Program-made: the position numbers and the translations under genes
In this document: positions 36,494 to 45,808 of the stretch, one piece after another
Layout of the letters: every line of letters begins with the position of its first letter
Position numbering within the stretch: the first letter of the stretch is position 1
The notes under the pieces: generated by a model
Told to the model about the DNA's origin: nothing
The model's database searches: none
Seen by the model: only the letters and a program-made list of their open reading frames with translations
Source of the DNA: Leptospira idonii
Lineage (GTDB): Bacteria; Spirochaetota; Leptospiria; Leptospirales; Leptospiraceae
Assembly (NCBI RefSeq): GCF_004770995.1
Contig: NZ_RQHW01000010.1
Coordinates: 1-64,000 of the forward strand
Length of the DNA stretch: 64,000 nt
Direction: 5' to 3'

Positions 36494-37381
36494 ATGTGGG
36501 CAAACCTACTTGTATTGCATAACGACAGAGAAGATCGAAACAAACTCGATTTGCATGGCTTTGTCTCATGGCACACATGCATGCGATCCGTTTATATCAG
36601 CGACGAAAGGGTTCTTAAAGAAGGCGATTTACCTTCCGATTTTTCCGGAGACCTTTATCAAGGGTACGAAGCGTACTCTTTTTTAATAGAAGTCGCTTCC
36701 GGACTTCATTCCAAACTATTCGGAGAATCCGAAATTCAGGCTCAATTCAGAGACAGGCTCAAAGAATCTAAGTTAGATTCCTCTCCTCTTTCAGAATCCT
36801 TAAAAAAACTAAGAGATCAAGTTCTGGAGCACACGAAACAAGTTCGTTCCAAATATCTTATCGGGCTGGGAAAACAAACATACGGAAGCATTGCCGAATC
36901 TTACCTGAAAGAAAACAAAACTGTTTCCCTTTTCGGAACCGGCAAACTTGCCGAATCCATCCTGCCTTATTTAGCGAAAAAAGAAAAACACATCACAGTG
37001 ATAGGAAGAAACTCCGATCGTCTGAAAGAGTTCCAAACACTATACCCTAAAATCGATACTTGTCACTGGGAAGACTATTCTTCCCAAACATCTTCCGCAA
37101 TCATCGCTTCCGATTTTTTTTCAGAGGAATGGATGCAAAGAATCCAAGATTCGGATATCATTCTCGACTTCAGGGAAGGTTCTAAACCGAAACAATCGGC
37201 ATCTAATGCCCGCTATATATCTTTTCATGAGATTTTGGAAAATATTTCCGAAACGGAAAATCAAATCTCTCATTTAAAGCCGATCGTTCTTGAATTCGTC
37301 AAAGAACTTGCCAGAGAAAGAGAAGAAGAACAAATACACTTGTTAAATGGTTGGGAAGACCTCACTTGCCTAAGCAATTAA
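36494..37381 (+). CDS. hemA: Glutamyl-tRNA reductase, short form
   Basis: The first haem enzyme of the C5 pathway: reduces glutamyl-tRNA to glutamate-1-semialdehyde. WHTCMRSVY holds the catalytic Cys29 (usual form TCNR), and GLHSKLFGESEIQAQ matches the conserved GLDS.V.GE.QI.GQ. The NADPH domain shows SLFGTGKLAESILPYLAKK. At 295 residues it is much shorter than the usual ~420, and the C-terminal dimerisation helices seem to be missing or reduced. It heads the hem cluster, and its 3' end overlaps hemCD. Confidence 0.88.
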   Translation: MWANLLVLHNDREDRNKLDLHGFVSWHTCMRSVYISDERVLKEGDLPSDFSGDLYQGYEAYSFLIEVASGLHSKLFGESEIQAQFRDRLKESKLDSSPLSESLKKLRDQVLEHTKQVRSKYLIGLGKQTYGSIAESYLKENKTVSLFGTGKLAESILPYLAKKEKHITVIGRNSDRLKEFQTLYPKIDTCHWEDYSSQTSSAIIASDFFSEEWMQRIQDSDIILDFREGSKPKQSASNARYISFHEILENISETENQISHLKPIVLEFVKELAREREEEQIHLLNGWEDLTCLSN

Positions 37382-38904
37382 TACTGGGGGCTCGTTCTTC
37401 AGTACTTTCCAAACTGCAAGCACATACCGTTGGAAAAGCACTTCTCCGCCACAACAAAGGGATCAAGGTTCAATATCATTTCAAGGAATCCCAGGGAGAC
37501 AAAGATCTAACAACACCTTTGTGGAAGACTGCCGGTCAAGGTATATTTACGAAAGATCTGCAAGAAGACCTACTCTCCGGAAAAATCGATGCCATCATCC
37601 ATTCCTGGAAAGATCTGGATCTAACGGAAAGAAAGGGAACGAAAGTGATTTCCGTTTTGCCCAGAGCGGACCAAAGGGATGTTCTTCTTTTCAAAAGATC
37701 AAAATGGATTCACAGCCCGGAAACATTATATTTTCTTACTTCCTCCCCCAGAAGAGAACACAATTTAAGCGTTTTTTTTAAAGAGTTTCTGCCGACTCCT
37801 CTTTCCCATCTTCCTATAAAATTCGAATCCGTAAGAGGAAACATTCAGACCAGAATCAAAAAGTTTTTGGAGATGGATGTAAGCGGAATCGTTCTTGCGA
37901 AAGCGGCATTGGACAGACTACTTGATTCCTCCTCACTCGACGAAGATATCCCTGAACTGAAGGAAACGAGAAACTTTTTAAGAGAATCATTAAATCAATG
38001 TTTGTTTATTGTCCTTCCTTTGTCTCAGAACCCGAATGCTCCCGCACAAAGTGCACCTTGTGCGGAAATCAGAGAGGAAGACACGGATATTCTCTCCTTT
38101 TTCGAAACCTTGAAAGATGCAAACACGGAACTCTCCGTCGTTAAAGAAAGAAATATCTTAAAAAATTACGGAGGAGGATGTCATCAAAAGATAGGCGTTT
38201 CCATCCTGCAAAAAGCCTACGGAGAAGTTCAATTTCTGCGGGGAGAAACGGAAGAAGGGGAAAAAATAGGAAAGAAAGAAATTTCCAATCTTTTTCACTC
38301 CCGATTTTCGAAAGAAGAAGTTTGGCCTCCCCTGGCTAAAATGGCAGCCAGACAAAGAGAACGATTGGGATACAGAGTCCCGGACAAATCGGATATCTTT
38401 GTCTCAAGAGGATATGCATTCCCTTTGGATTTATCCGTGAATCCTTCTCAACAAATTCTTTGGGCAGCAGGTCTTTCCACATGGAAAGATCTTTCCAAAA
38501 GAGGATTTTGGGTGCATGGCACCGCAGACGGATTAGGTGAAGCCGAGGATCCGAACATCCATATCCTTCTGGGAAAAAAACCGAACTTTATCAAACTATC
38601 TCATGCGGAATCTGATACAAGTTACAGCACTTATCCTCTGGTTGCGACATACCTGGTTTCTGCTCCTGAAATTCCCATCGAGTTTCAGCCGGAAAAAGTA
38701 AAGGCTGCTTATTGGAGAAGCGGTTCCGAATTCGAAATCATCACAAAACGATTTCCTGAACTTAAAAATGTAATTCATTTCGTGGGTCCCGGTTCCACAT
38801 ACATAAAAATAAAACGAGCTTTAGGCGAAGCGGGCGAAGGAAAAGTTTTTGTGTCCTTATCCTTCGAACATTGGGTAGAAAATTACATCTCAAAAGAAAA
38901 ATAA
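37366..38904 (+). CDS. hemCD: Fused porphobilinogen deaminase / uroporphyrinogen-III synthase
   Basis: About 512 residues. The N-terminal ~335 residues are HemC: LGARSSVLSKLQA, HSWKDLD, TSSPRREHNL, RGNIQTRIKK, and NYGGGCHQKIG, whose cysteine carries the dipyrromethane cofactor. The C-terminal ~170 residues look like HemD (FVSRGYAFPLDLS, then KAAYWRSGSEFEI and HFVGPGSTYIKIKRAL). The pair would turn porphobilinogen into uroporphyrinogen III in one polypeptide. TTG 37366 has a ggaag site 7 nt upstream. TTG 37351 is the longer alternative. Confidence 0.9.
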   Translation: MPKQLILGARSSVLSKLQAHTVGKALLRHNKGIKVQYHFKESQGDKDLTTPLWKTAGQGIFTKDLQEDLLSGKIDAIIHSWKDLDLTERKGTKVISVLPRADQRDVLLFKRSKWIHSPETLYFLTSSPRREHNLSVFFKEFLPTPLSHLPIKFESVRGNIQTRIKKFLEMDVSGIVLAKAALDRLLDSSSLDEDIPELKETRNFLRESLNQCLFIVLPLSQNPNAPAQSAPCAEIREEDTDILSFFETLKDANTELSVVKERNILKNYGGGCHQKIGVSILQKAYGEVQFLRGETEEGEKIGKKEISNLFHSRFSKEEVWPPLAKMAARQRERLGYRVPDKSDIFVSRGYAFPLDLSVNPSQQILWAAGLSTWKDLSKRGFWVHGTADGLGEAEDPNIHILLGKKPNFIKLSHAESDTSYSTYPLVATYLVSAPEIPIEFQPEKVKAAYWRSGSEFEIITKRFPELKNVIHFVGPGSTYIKIKRALGEAGEGKVFVSLSFEHWVENYISKEK

Positions 38905-38905
38905 A

Positions 38906-39853
38906 ATGAATCTAAGAAGAACAAAACATCACGAGGCACTCAGGAATCTTTCCGACAGCGGCTCGCTGAATTATAAAAAAATGATCCAACCCCTTTTCGT
39001 GGTGGAAGGATTATCGGAAAAAGAACCAGTTCCCGGATTAAACAATGTTTATCGGGACACTGAATCCTCTTTATTGAAACAAATTGAATCCGATACGAAG
39101 AACGGGACCGATCAATTTCTATTATTCACAGTTCCTAAGCATAAATCCGATTCAGAGTTTTCCAGTGAATTCTATAATAGGGCGATTTCTTCCGTTAAAA
39201 AAGAATTTCCTCATATCTTCCTTTGGTTGGACACATGTCTCTGTTCCGTCACTACCCACGGACACTGCGGACATGTAAACTCAGACGGGACAGTAGATAA
39301 TGCGAAATCAGTGGAACGACTTTCCCGATTGGCTTTGTTATATGCAGAAGCAGGCGCCGACGGAATCGCACCGAGCGATATGATGGACGGAAGAGTCGCC
39401 TCACATAGAAAAATCCTAGATACGAAAGGATTCCACTTAACTCCGATTATGAGTTATTCCACTAAATTCAAAAGCAGCTTTTACGGACCTTTTAGGGGAG
39501 CTGCGGAATCCTCTCCCGGATTCGGAGACCGATCCACATACCAATTGGATGTGAGAGACAGAGAAACCGCAATCTCCGCTTCGATTCGAGACAAAGAAGA
39601 AGGAGCCGATTATTTGATGTTAAAGCCGGGAATCACTTCTTTGGATCTTGTAGCTCCCATAAAAGAAGCAACAAAACTTCCTTTAGGTGCCTACCAAGTA
39701 AGCGGTGAATTTGCAAGCATCGAACTTCTTGCAGAAAACGGTTTTCTCAAAAGAGAAGATGGAATTTTGGAAACTTGGAACGTATTCAGAAGAGCGGGAG
39801 TATCCTTCCTAATCACTTATGCCGCAAGAGAAGGCAAAAAATTATTCCTATGA
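38906..39853 (+). CDS. hemB: Delta-aminolevulinic acid dehydratase
   Basis: A 315-residue porphobilinogen synthase. The zinc-site cysteines are in [16 protein letters not shown] (about residues 111-126), so it is a zinc-dependent type. The Schiff-base lysines lie in [16 protein letters not shown] and YLMLKPG. It begins one base after hemCD, and its stop overlaps the hemL ATG. Confidence 0.96.
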   Translation: MNLRRTKHHEALRNLSDSGSLNYKKMIQPLFVVEGLSEKEPVPGLNNVYRDTESSLLKQIESDTKNGTDQFLLFTVPKHKSDSEFSSEFYNRAISSVKKEFPHIFLWLDTCLCSVTTHGHCGHVNSDGTVDNAKSVERLSRLALLYAEAGADGIAPSDMMDGRVASHRKILDTKGFHLTPIMSYSTKFKSSFYGPFRGAAESSPGFGDRSTYQLDVRDRETAISASIRDKEEGADYLMLKPGITSLDLVAPIKEATKLPLGAYQVSGEFASIELLAENGFLKREDGILETWNVFRRAGVSFLITYAAREGKKLFL

Positions 39854-41151
39854 AGTCAGAAGAATTATTCGAAAGATCCAAAAAAATCGCACCGGGAGGG
39901 GTTCATTCCCCTGTTCGTTCTTTTTCCTCCGTAGGAGGAACTCCTATCTTTTTTCAATCCTCCGATGGAGCATTGTTATACGACGTAGATGGAAAATCAT
40001 ACATCGACTACTGTCAAAGTTTCGGACCGCTCCTCTTCGGGCACAGGCATCCTGAGATTGCAGAAATTGTTACAGAAACCGTAAATACTGCCTGGTCTTT
40101 CGGAGCCTGTGAACCTTATTCCCTCGAACTTGCAGAGTTCATCACCAAAAGAATTCCCTGGATCGAAAAGATCCGATTCGTCAACTCGGGAACAGAAGCG
40201 GTGATGAGTGCACTCAGAGTTGCAAGAGCCTTTACCGGTAGAAATAAAATTCTTAAATTCGACGGATGTTATCACGGACATTTGGATTCGCTTTTGGTCA
40301 AAGCGGGTTCGGGACTTGCTGGAACCAGCTCCAGCGACAGTGCGGGGATCGGAGAGGAAATGGTTCGCAATACTCTTGTTTTACCTCTGGATGACGAAGA
40401 AAGGTTGACGGAACTTTTCAAAAGAGAAGGAGAAAACATTGCTGCAGTCATCGTAGAACCACTGCCGGCTAATTATGGACTTCTTCCTCAAAGAAAAGAA
40501 TTTTTGAAAAAGGTTTCTTCAATCGCTAGAGAACATGGCGCCTTACTTATATTTGATGAAGTCATTTCCGGATTTCGAGTGGGTTTTTTCGGAATGGCAG
40601 GAGATCTAGGAATTGATCCCGATTTAGTATGTTATGGAAAAGTGATCGGGGGAGGTTTTCCCGTAGGTGCTTATGCAGGAAAAGCAAAGTATATGGATCT
40701 TGTAGCTCCTCAAGGAAAGGTATACCAAGCAGGAACTTTGTCCGCAAATCCTTTCGGAATGAGAGCGGGGCTTGCCACTTTAACGAAAGCTTGGAAAGAA
40801 AAACCTTACGACAGTTTGGAAAAAAGCTGCAATCAGCTTACAGGAGAACTCGTAAAGATATTGAATACTTATACGGATTCCCTCTGGGAATCGATCAATT
40901 ACGGTTCCTTATTCTGGTTCAAAGAAAAGACAGAACAAATCGTACGAAAAGTGGAAGACATTCCTCAAGGTCACAAAGAAAAGTTTGCAGCGATTTTTCA
41001 CATTTTCCTTAAAGAAGGAATTTATCTAGCACCTAGCGGATATGAGGTTGGATTCTTATCTACGGCTCATACTCATTCCGTAATCCAAGACACGATCGAC
41101 CGCGCAGAAAGAGGATTAAAAAAATATCAAAATGATAAAAACAAGTCCTGA
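39850..41151 (+). CDS. hemL: Glutamate-1-semialdehyde 2,1-aminomutase
   Basis: A 433-residue PLP enzyme that makes 5-aminolevulinate from glutamate-1-semialdehyde. Motifs: [54 protein letters not shown], and the PLP lysine in [17 protein letters not shown]. The true start is ATG 39850, overlapping the hemB stop; the open frame's earlier ATG at 39775 lies inside hemB. The 3' end overlaps hemE by 20 bp. Confidence 0.97.
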   Translation: MKSEELFERSKKIAPGGVHSPVRSFSSVGGTPIFFQSSDGALLYDVDGKSYIDYCQSFGPLLFGHRHPEIAEIVTETVNTAWSFGACEPYSLELAEFITKRIPWIEKIRFVNSGTEAVMSALRVARAFTGRNKILKFDGCYHGHLDSLLVKAGSGLAGTSSSDSAGIGEEMVRNTLVLPLDDEERLTELFKREGENIAAVIVEPLPANYGLLPQRKEFLKKVSSIAREHGALLIFDEVISGFRVGFFGMAGDLGIDPDLVCYGKVIGGGFPVGAYAGKAKYMDLVAPQGKVYQAGTLSANPFGMRAGLATLTKAWKEKPYDSLEKSCNQLTGELVKILNTYTDSLWESINYGSLFWFKEKTEQIVRKVEDIPQGHKEKFAAIFHIFLKEGIYLAPSGYEVGFLSTAHTHSVIQDTIDRAERGLKKYQNDKNKS

Positions 41152-42193
41152 AACTATCTTCAAAAATCCAAGATTCGCCAATGCTGTATTAGGGAAACCG
41201 CAAGCTGTTCCTCCGATCTGGTTTATGAGGCAAGCGGGGAGATACCATTCCCATTACCGCAAGCTTAAAGAAAAACATAGTTTTCTGGAACTTTGCAAAA
41301 ACCCGGAGCTTGCCGCAGAAGTAGCGTTAGGCCCGATCCAAGAATTCGGGTTCGATGTCTCCATTTTATTTTCCGATCTATTATTTCCCCTAGAAGCTTT
41401 GGGAATGGGACTAGACTACAACCCCGGACCCATTCTTTCTTACCATGTAAAATCAGAAAAAGACATCAATGGTTTTCTGAATTTGGAAGAAGCTGTTTCC
41501 AAATTGGAATTTCAAAAAAAAGCGTTAGAGCTTACTAGGGAGATACTTCCTAAAGAGACTTCCCTCATCGGTTTTTTAGGAGGCCCTTGGACTTTGTACA
41601 CCTATGCGGTCAGCGGAAAACACGATGGGAATTTATCTTCTGCAAAATCAAATCCCAATCTAATCCGTTCCTTCTTCGACAAAATCGTACCTTTATTAAA
41701 AGAAAATCTAAGACTTCAAATAGAAGGAGGTGCCGAATTAGTTATGTTATTCGACACTGCCGCAGGCGATTTAGATCCCATCCACTTTGAAGAATATGTG
41801 CGAAAACCTCTGGAAGAACTTTCCTCTCTCTATCCGGGCCGTTTGGGTTATTATGCAAAACCTACAACCCATGATCAGTTGGAAGGTTTAAAAACGATAG
41901 AAGGACTTGCAGGAATCGGAATCGATCATCGTTTTTCTTTGGAAAAAAGTTTAAAGAACCAAATCTCGAAAGGTTTTTTGCAGGGAAATTTCGATCAGTC
42001 CCTTCTTTTTCTTCCGGAAGACGAATTGAAAAAAGTTCTGAAAAAATATATAGCTCCTATCAAAGAACTTTCCTTGGAAGAAAGGAAAGGATGGGTTTCC
42101 GGTTTGGGGCACGGGGTTTTACAAGGAACTCCGGAAAAAAACGTTCTATTGATGATTCATTTCATACGGGAGGAATTTTATGCTCACTCGTAG
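41132..42193 (+). CDS. hemE: Uroporphyrinogen decarboxylase
   Basis: A 353-residue enzyme that makes coproporphyrinogen III. The signature [20 protein letters not shown] (about residue 23), [32 protein letters not shown] and [13 protein letters not shown] are present. [23 protein letters not shown] is the C-terminal motif. It overlaps hemL at its start and hemN by 14 bp at its end, consistent with a single translationally coupled operon. Confidence 0.97.
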   Translation: MIKTSPETIFKNPRFANAVLGKPQAVPPIWFMRQAGRYHSHYRKLKEKHSFLELCKNPELAAEVALGPIQEFGFDVSILFSDLLFPLEALGMGLDYNPGPILSYHVKSEKDINGFLNLEEAVSKLEFQKKALELTREILPKETSLIGFLGGPWTLYTYAVSGKHDGNLSSAKSNPNLIRSFFDKIVPLLKENLRLQIEGGAELVMLFDTAAGDLDPIHFEEYVRKPLEELSSLYPGRLGYYAKPTTHDQLEGLKTIEGLAGIGIDHRFSLEKSLKNQISKGFLQGNFDQSLLFLPEDELKKVLKKYIAPIKELSLEERKGWVSGLGHGVLQGTPEKNVLLMIHFIREEFYAHS

Positions 42194-43529
42194 CGAACTT
42201 CTTAAAAAATACGATATCCCTGCTCCACGTTACACAAGTTATCCGACAGTTCCTTATTGGACGGAAAATCCCACAGTAGAAGAATGGCAGTCTTCCTTGA
42301 AAAGGAACCTATCCGATCCGAATGCGAACTACTCTCTTTATGTCCATATACCTTTTTGTGAAACACTTTGTACTTTCTGCGGATGCAATACTTCCATCAC
42401 TAAAAATCATTCCGTAGAAGAACCCTATCTAAACTCGGTTCTCAAAGAATTCGATCTTTATCTGGAAAAAATCCCCGAATTCAAAACCAGAAAACTCGGT
42501 GAACTTCATTTAGGCGGAGGAACTCCTACTTATCTTTCCGAATCTCATCTGGAGAAACTGGTTTCCCATATTACGAATTCAGTCCCCCTAAGAGAGAACC
42601 CTGAATTCTCCTTGGAAGTGGATCCGAGAAGAACAAGAAAGTCCCAATTGGAGATTCTTTATAAATACGGATTCAAAAGAATCAGTTTGGGAGTCCAGGA
42701 CTTCGACCCGGAAGTACAAAGACTTGTGAACCGAATCCAACCTTATGAAAATACGGAAGATGTAACGGAAGCTGCCAGAGAACTTGGTTATACCTCGGTT
42801 AACTTCGATTTGATTTACGGACTTCCCAAACAAACCCTTCGATCTATGGAAGAATCCATTCGTTTGACGCTGAAGCTCAAACCGGATAGAATCGCATTCT
42901 ATTCCTACGCTCATGTCCCTTGGATCAAAGCCTCGCAAAGACTATTTACGGAAACGGATCTCCCCGCAGCGGAAGAAAAAAGGGAGTTCTATGAACTAGG
43001 AAGATCCCTTTTCGAAAAGGCGGGTTACAAAGAAATCGGAATGGATCATTTCGCTCTTCCAGAAGATTCTCTTTGGCGATCCTCTCTTCAAGGCAAATTG
43101 CATCGTAATTTTATGGGATATAGTTCTCACAAAACAAATGTTCTACTAGGAATCGGAGCCTCTGCCATTTCCGAAACTGCGGATTGTTTTTTTCAAAATG
43201 AAAAACTAGAAATCAAATACAGAAAAAAATTGGAAGAAGGTATTTTGCCGGGACTCAGAGGTCATAAATTGAATCTTTCCGATGAGAATCGAAAACTCCT
43301 AATCCTGGAACTGATGACCACTTGGAAAGTGGATGTACCTTCCGAATGGATGGATGACGCAAAACAATACTTAAATGAGATGGAATCGGACGGTCTTATC
43401 CTTTGGAACGATTCCCTTCTTTCGATTACGGAGGCGGGAAAACCTTTTTTAAGGATCGTAAGCACCGTTTTCGATGAAAAACTCAGACAGTCCAAACCGA
43501 ACACACCCTTATTCTCCAAAGCAATTTGA
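42180..43529 (+). CDS. hemN: Oxygen-independent coproporphyrinogen-III oxidase
   Basis: A 449-residue radical SAM enzyme. The cluster motif CETLCTFCGC (about residue 61) has the CxxxCxxC spacing plus the fourth cysteine typical of true HemN, not of the HemW/HutW look-alikes. PAPRYTSYPTVPYW, LHLGGGTPTYLSE, KRISLGVQDFDPEVQ and NFDLIYGLPKQT complete the family. It makes protoporphyrinogen IX without oxygen. The stop overlaps the TTG start of hemG. Confidence 0.96.
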   Translation: MLTRSELLKKYDIPAPRYTSYPTVPYWTENPTVEEWQSSLKRNLSDPNANYSLYVHIPFCETLCTFCGCNTSITKNHSVEEPYLNSVLKEFDLYLEKIPEFKTRKLGELHLGGGTPTYLSESHLEKLVSHITNSVPLRENPEFSLEVDPRRTRKSQLEILYKYGFKRISLGVQDFDPEVQRLVNRIQPYENTEDVTEAARELGYTSVNFDLIYGLPKQTLRSMEESIRLTLKLKPDRIAFYSYAHVPWIKASQRLFTETDLPAAEEKREFYELGRSLFEKAGYKEIGMDHFALPEDSLWRSSLQGKLHRNFMGYSSHKTNVLLGIGASAISETADCFFQNEKLEIKYRKKLEEGILPGLRGHKLNLSDENRKLLILELMTTWKVDVPSEWMDDAKQYLNEMESDGLILWNDSLLSITEAGKPFLRIVSTVFDEKLRQSKPNTPLFSKAI

Positions 43530-44794
43530 ATCTGAAAACAGAAATGGAAGTTGTGATTGTAGGAGGAGGGATCAGCGGTCTGGTATCCGCCTACAAAGCC
43601 GCAAAAGAAGGCAAAAAAGCGGTTTTGATCGAATCCAAAGATAAATTAGGCGGAATGATAGGAACCACATCTACTTCTTTCGGAATCGTGGAATCCGCAG
43701 CCAACGGACTCATCCAAACCGATTCCATTTTAGATCTATGCAAGGACATAAACCTAACACCTATTTATACGAATGCGGCGGCAAAAAAAAGATATTTCTG
43801 GTCGAAAGGAAAAATAAAACAAATCCCTGTCTCTTTTTTGGAACTTCTGAGAGGATTGTATGGATTTTTCTTCAAAGAATTCACACCCAAAGAAAACGAA
43901 TCTATGAAAGATATCTTCTTTCGTGTTTTCGGAGAAACTATTTCCTTAAATATCATTGAACCTGCATTTGGCGGAATTTATGCATCCGCTTTAGAAGAAA
44001 TGGATCCGCAGACCGTTTTTTCAGATTTAGATTGGAACAATCAGAAAAGCCTTTATCGAAAACTAAAATCAAAAAAAGATAAAAAACGATCTGTTCCTGC
44101 AAAATTAATTTCCTTCCCTTCCGGAATGGGAGAACTCATCGAAAAACTTATAGTTTTCCTGGAAAAAAATACGACAGTTCTTCTGAATCAAAGGATAAAC
44201 TCGATCGAGGAAATTCAAAACCGATATCCGAATGCGGAAATAAAAATCGCACTCCCCTTCCATTCCGTTTATCATCTTTTAAAAGATTCAGAAGTTACCG
44301 AAAAAAAAGTTTCTCCTTTCTCTGAATCGGATCTGCCTCTGCAATCCATCACAAGCATTACCGTTTTTTCGAAATCCAAACTTTTTCCCTCACAAGGATT
44401 CGGGATTTTATTTCCTAAGAATGAAACGATACGAGCGAAAGGTGTTTTATCAAACACTGATATTTTTCCAGGGAGATCGAAAGAAGGCGTTTTTTCGGAA
44501 ACATGGATTTATGCGGGAAAAATTGCAAAAGAACAATCGTTAGAAGGTTTAATCTCAATCTTAAAACAAGATAGAAAACAAGTTTCAGGAAAAGAAGAAG
44601 AACTTTCGGGTGTATTTGGAAATGAATGGAAACAATCTTTTCCTATATATGACAAACGATTGAGATTTTGGAATGAAACGATCGATGAAATCGAAAAAGA
44701 ATTCGAAAATAAAGGCACATCCATTCGCTTTTTAGGAAATTATAGAAGAGGGATAGGATTGAGAAATTTAATCGAATCTGCTTTGCGTCTCTAA
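43526..44794 (+). CDS. hemG: Protoporphyrinogen oxidase, HemY-type flavoprotein
   Basis: A 422-residue FAD enzyme that oxidises protoporphyrinogen IX to protoporphyrin IX. The N-terminal dinucleotide-binding fold is VVIVGGGISGLVSAYKAAKEGKKAVLIE, with KLGGMIGTTS. FGGIYASALEEMDPQTVFSDL fits the family's middle. The C-terminal FAD segment FLGNYRRGIGLRNLIESAL is present. The start is TTG 43526, in overlap with the hemN stop (TTGA). It is the last plus-strand hem gene and overlaps convergent hemH by 27 bp. Confidence 0.92.
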   Translation: MNLKTEMEVVIVGGGISGLVSAYKAAKEGKKAVLIESKDKLGGMIGTTSTSFGIVESAANGLIQTDSILDLCKDINLTPIYTNAAAKKRYFWSKGKIKQIPVSFLELLRGLYGFFFKEFTPKENESMKDIFFRVFGETISLNIIEPAFGGIYASALEEMDPQTVFSDLDWNNQKSLYRKLKSKKDKKRSVPAKLISFPSGMGELIEKLIVFLEKNTTVLLNQRINSIEEIQNRYPNAEIKIALPFHSVYHLLKDSEVTEKKVSPFSESDLPLQSITSITVFSKSKLFPSQGFGILFPKNETIRAKGVLSNTDIFPGRSKEGVFSETWIYAGKIAKEQSLEGLISILKQDRKQVSGKEEELSGVFGNEWKQSFPIYDKRLRFWNETIDEIEKEFENKGTSIRFLGNYRRGIGLRNLIESALRL

Positions 44795-45808
44795 AATTAA
44801 ATCCGCAAGAAAATCGATAAACAAAGGATAGGTGCCAAAAGCAGGGATACGCATATAAGAGTTTGCCCCTGATTGCAGTGCCAAATCTTTAAGTTCAACT
44901 CCTATCTCTTCCAAAGTTTCCAGATGGTCACTGACAAAACTCACCGGATAAACTGCTATATCTTTGCCGGAGGAACCCAGTCGCTTTAAAACCTCTTTCG
45001 TATTCGGCTCAGTCCATTTTGCAGGACCGACTCTGCTTTGATAGGATATATGAGTTTCTCCGGAAAAACCTTTCTGCCTCAATCTGTTTACGATTCCCTC
45101 GACTGTGGCTTCAATCTCCCGCACATAACTATCCCCTTTGCGAACCAACCGCATAGGAATTCCATGAGCGGAAAACACCAAATCGATCTGGTTCCAATTT
45201 TTGGGCAGGTTCTTGGTGTCCAAATGGAGAAAATCTTTTGCATCTAAATTTCCTTGGAAAAAGTCGGAAATCAATGAGGCAGAAGCATCTAAGAAACGTT
45301 TGTCGGAAGAAAAAGAAGAGACCCATCCCGGTTTCCCGAAAGGAAGTTCCCCCGTCAAGGATTCGATTTTTTTAGCGGTCGAAAGCACGGTAGAACGGGA
45401 ATATTGAGGATACAATGGCAAAAAGAAATTATTCGAACTAGGCTTATCGTTTTGAGAAAGAACATCTCTTAGATTAGGAAATCCGCAGGTCATTAAAACC
45501 CTACCGTTCCATTTTCTTTTCGATTTTTTTTCCAAAGAAGAAACCAAAGCTAACATCTGCTTTTCGGTTTCGGAAACGAGAGGAGATCCTCCTCCGAATC
45601 CCATGGAACGATAAGTTCCCGCTACACGAGGAGCTCTTTTCTCAGCAATCCAAACCGCCAGTCTTTTACGGATCGGCTCCCACAAAGGCAGATCGAAGAC
45701 ATAGGGATCTAAAAATAAATCTTTCAAAAAAGGTTCCACTTCTTCGGGAGATCTGGGACCGCCCAGATTGATCAAAGTGATTTTGGAAGATTCTTCAAAC
45801 AGGCTCAT
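44768..45808 (-). CDS. hemH: Ferrochelatase
   Basis: A 346-residue enzyme that inserts iron into protoporphyrin IX. Motifs: LINLGGPRSPEEVEPFLKDLF, FLPLYPQYSRSTVLSTAKKI, LVFSAHGIPM (conserved metal-binding His) and SYQSRVGPAKWTEPNTKE. It sits on the opposite strand, converging on hemG and overlapping the topA 3' end by 14 bp, so it is driven from the cysK-topA side. ATG 45808 is taken as the start; GTG 45823 is an alternative. Confidence 0.95.
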   Translation of the reverse strand: MSLFEESSKITLINLGGPRSPEEVEPFLKDLFLDPYVFDLPLWEPIRKRLAVWIAEKRAPRVAGTYRSMGFGGGSPLVSETEKQMLALVSSLEKKSKRKWNGRVLMTCGFPNLRDVLSQNDKPSSNNFFLPLYPQYSRSTVLSTAKKIESLTGELPFGKPGWVSSFSSDKRFLDASASLISDFFQGNLDAKDFLHLDTKNLPKNWNQIDLVFSAHGIPMRLVRKGDSYVREIEATVEGIVNRLRQKGFSGETHISYQSRVGPAKWTEPNTKEVLKRLGSSGKDIAVYPVSFVSDHLETLEEIGVELKDLALQSGANSYMRIPAFGTYPLFIDFLADLILETQSRFD

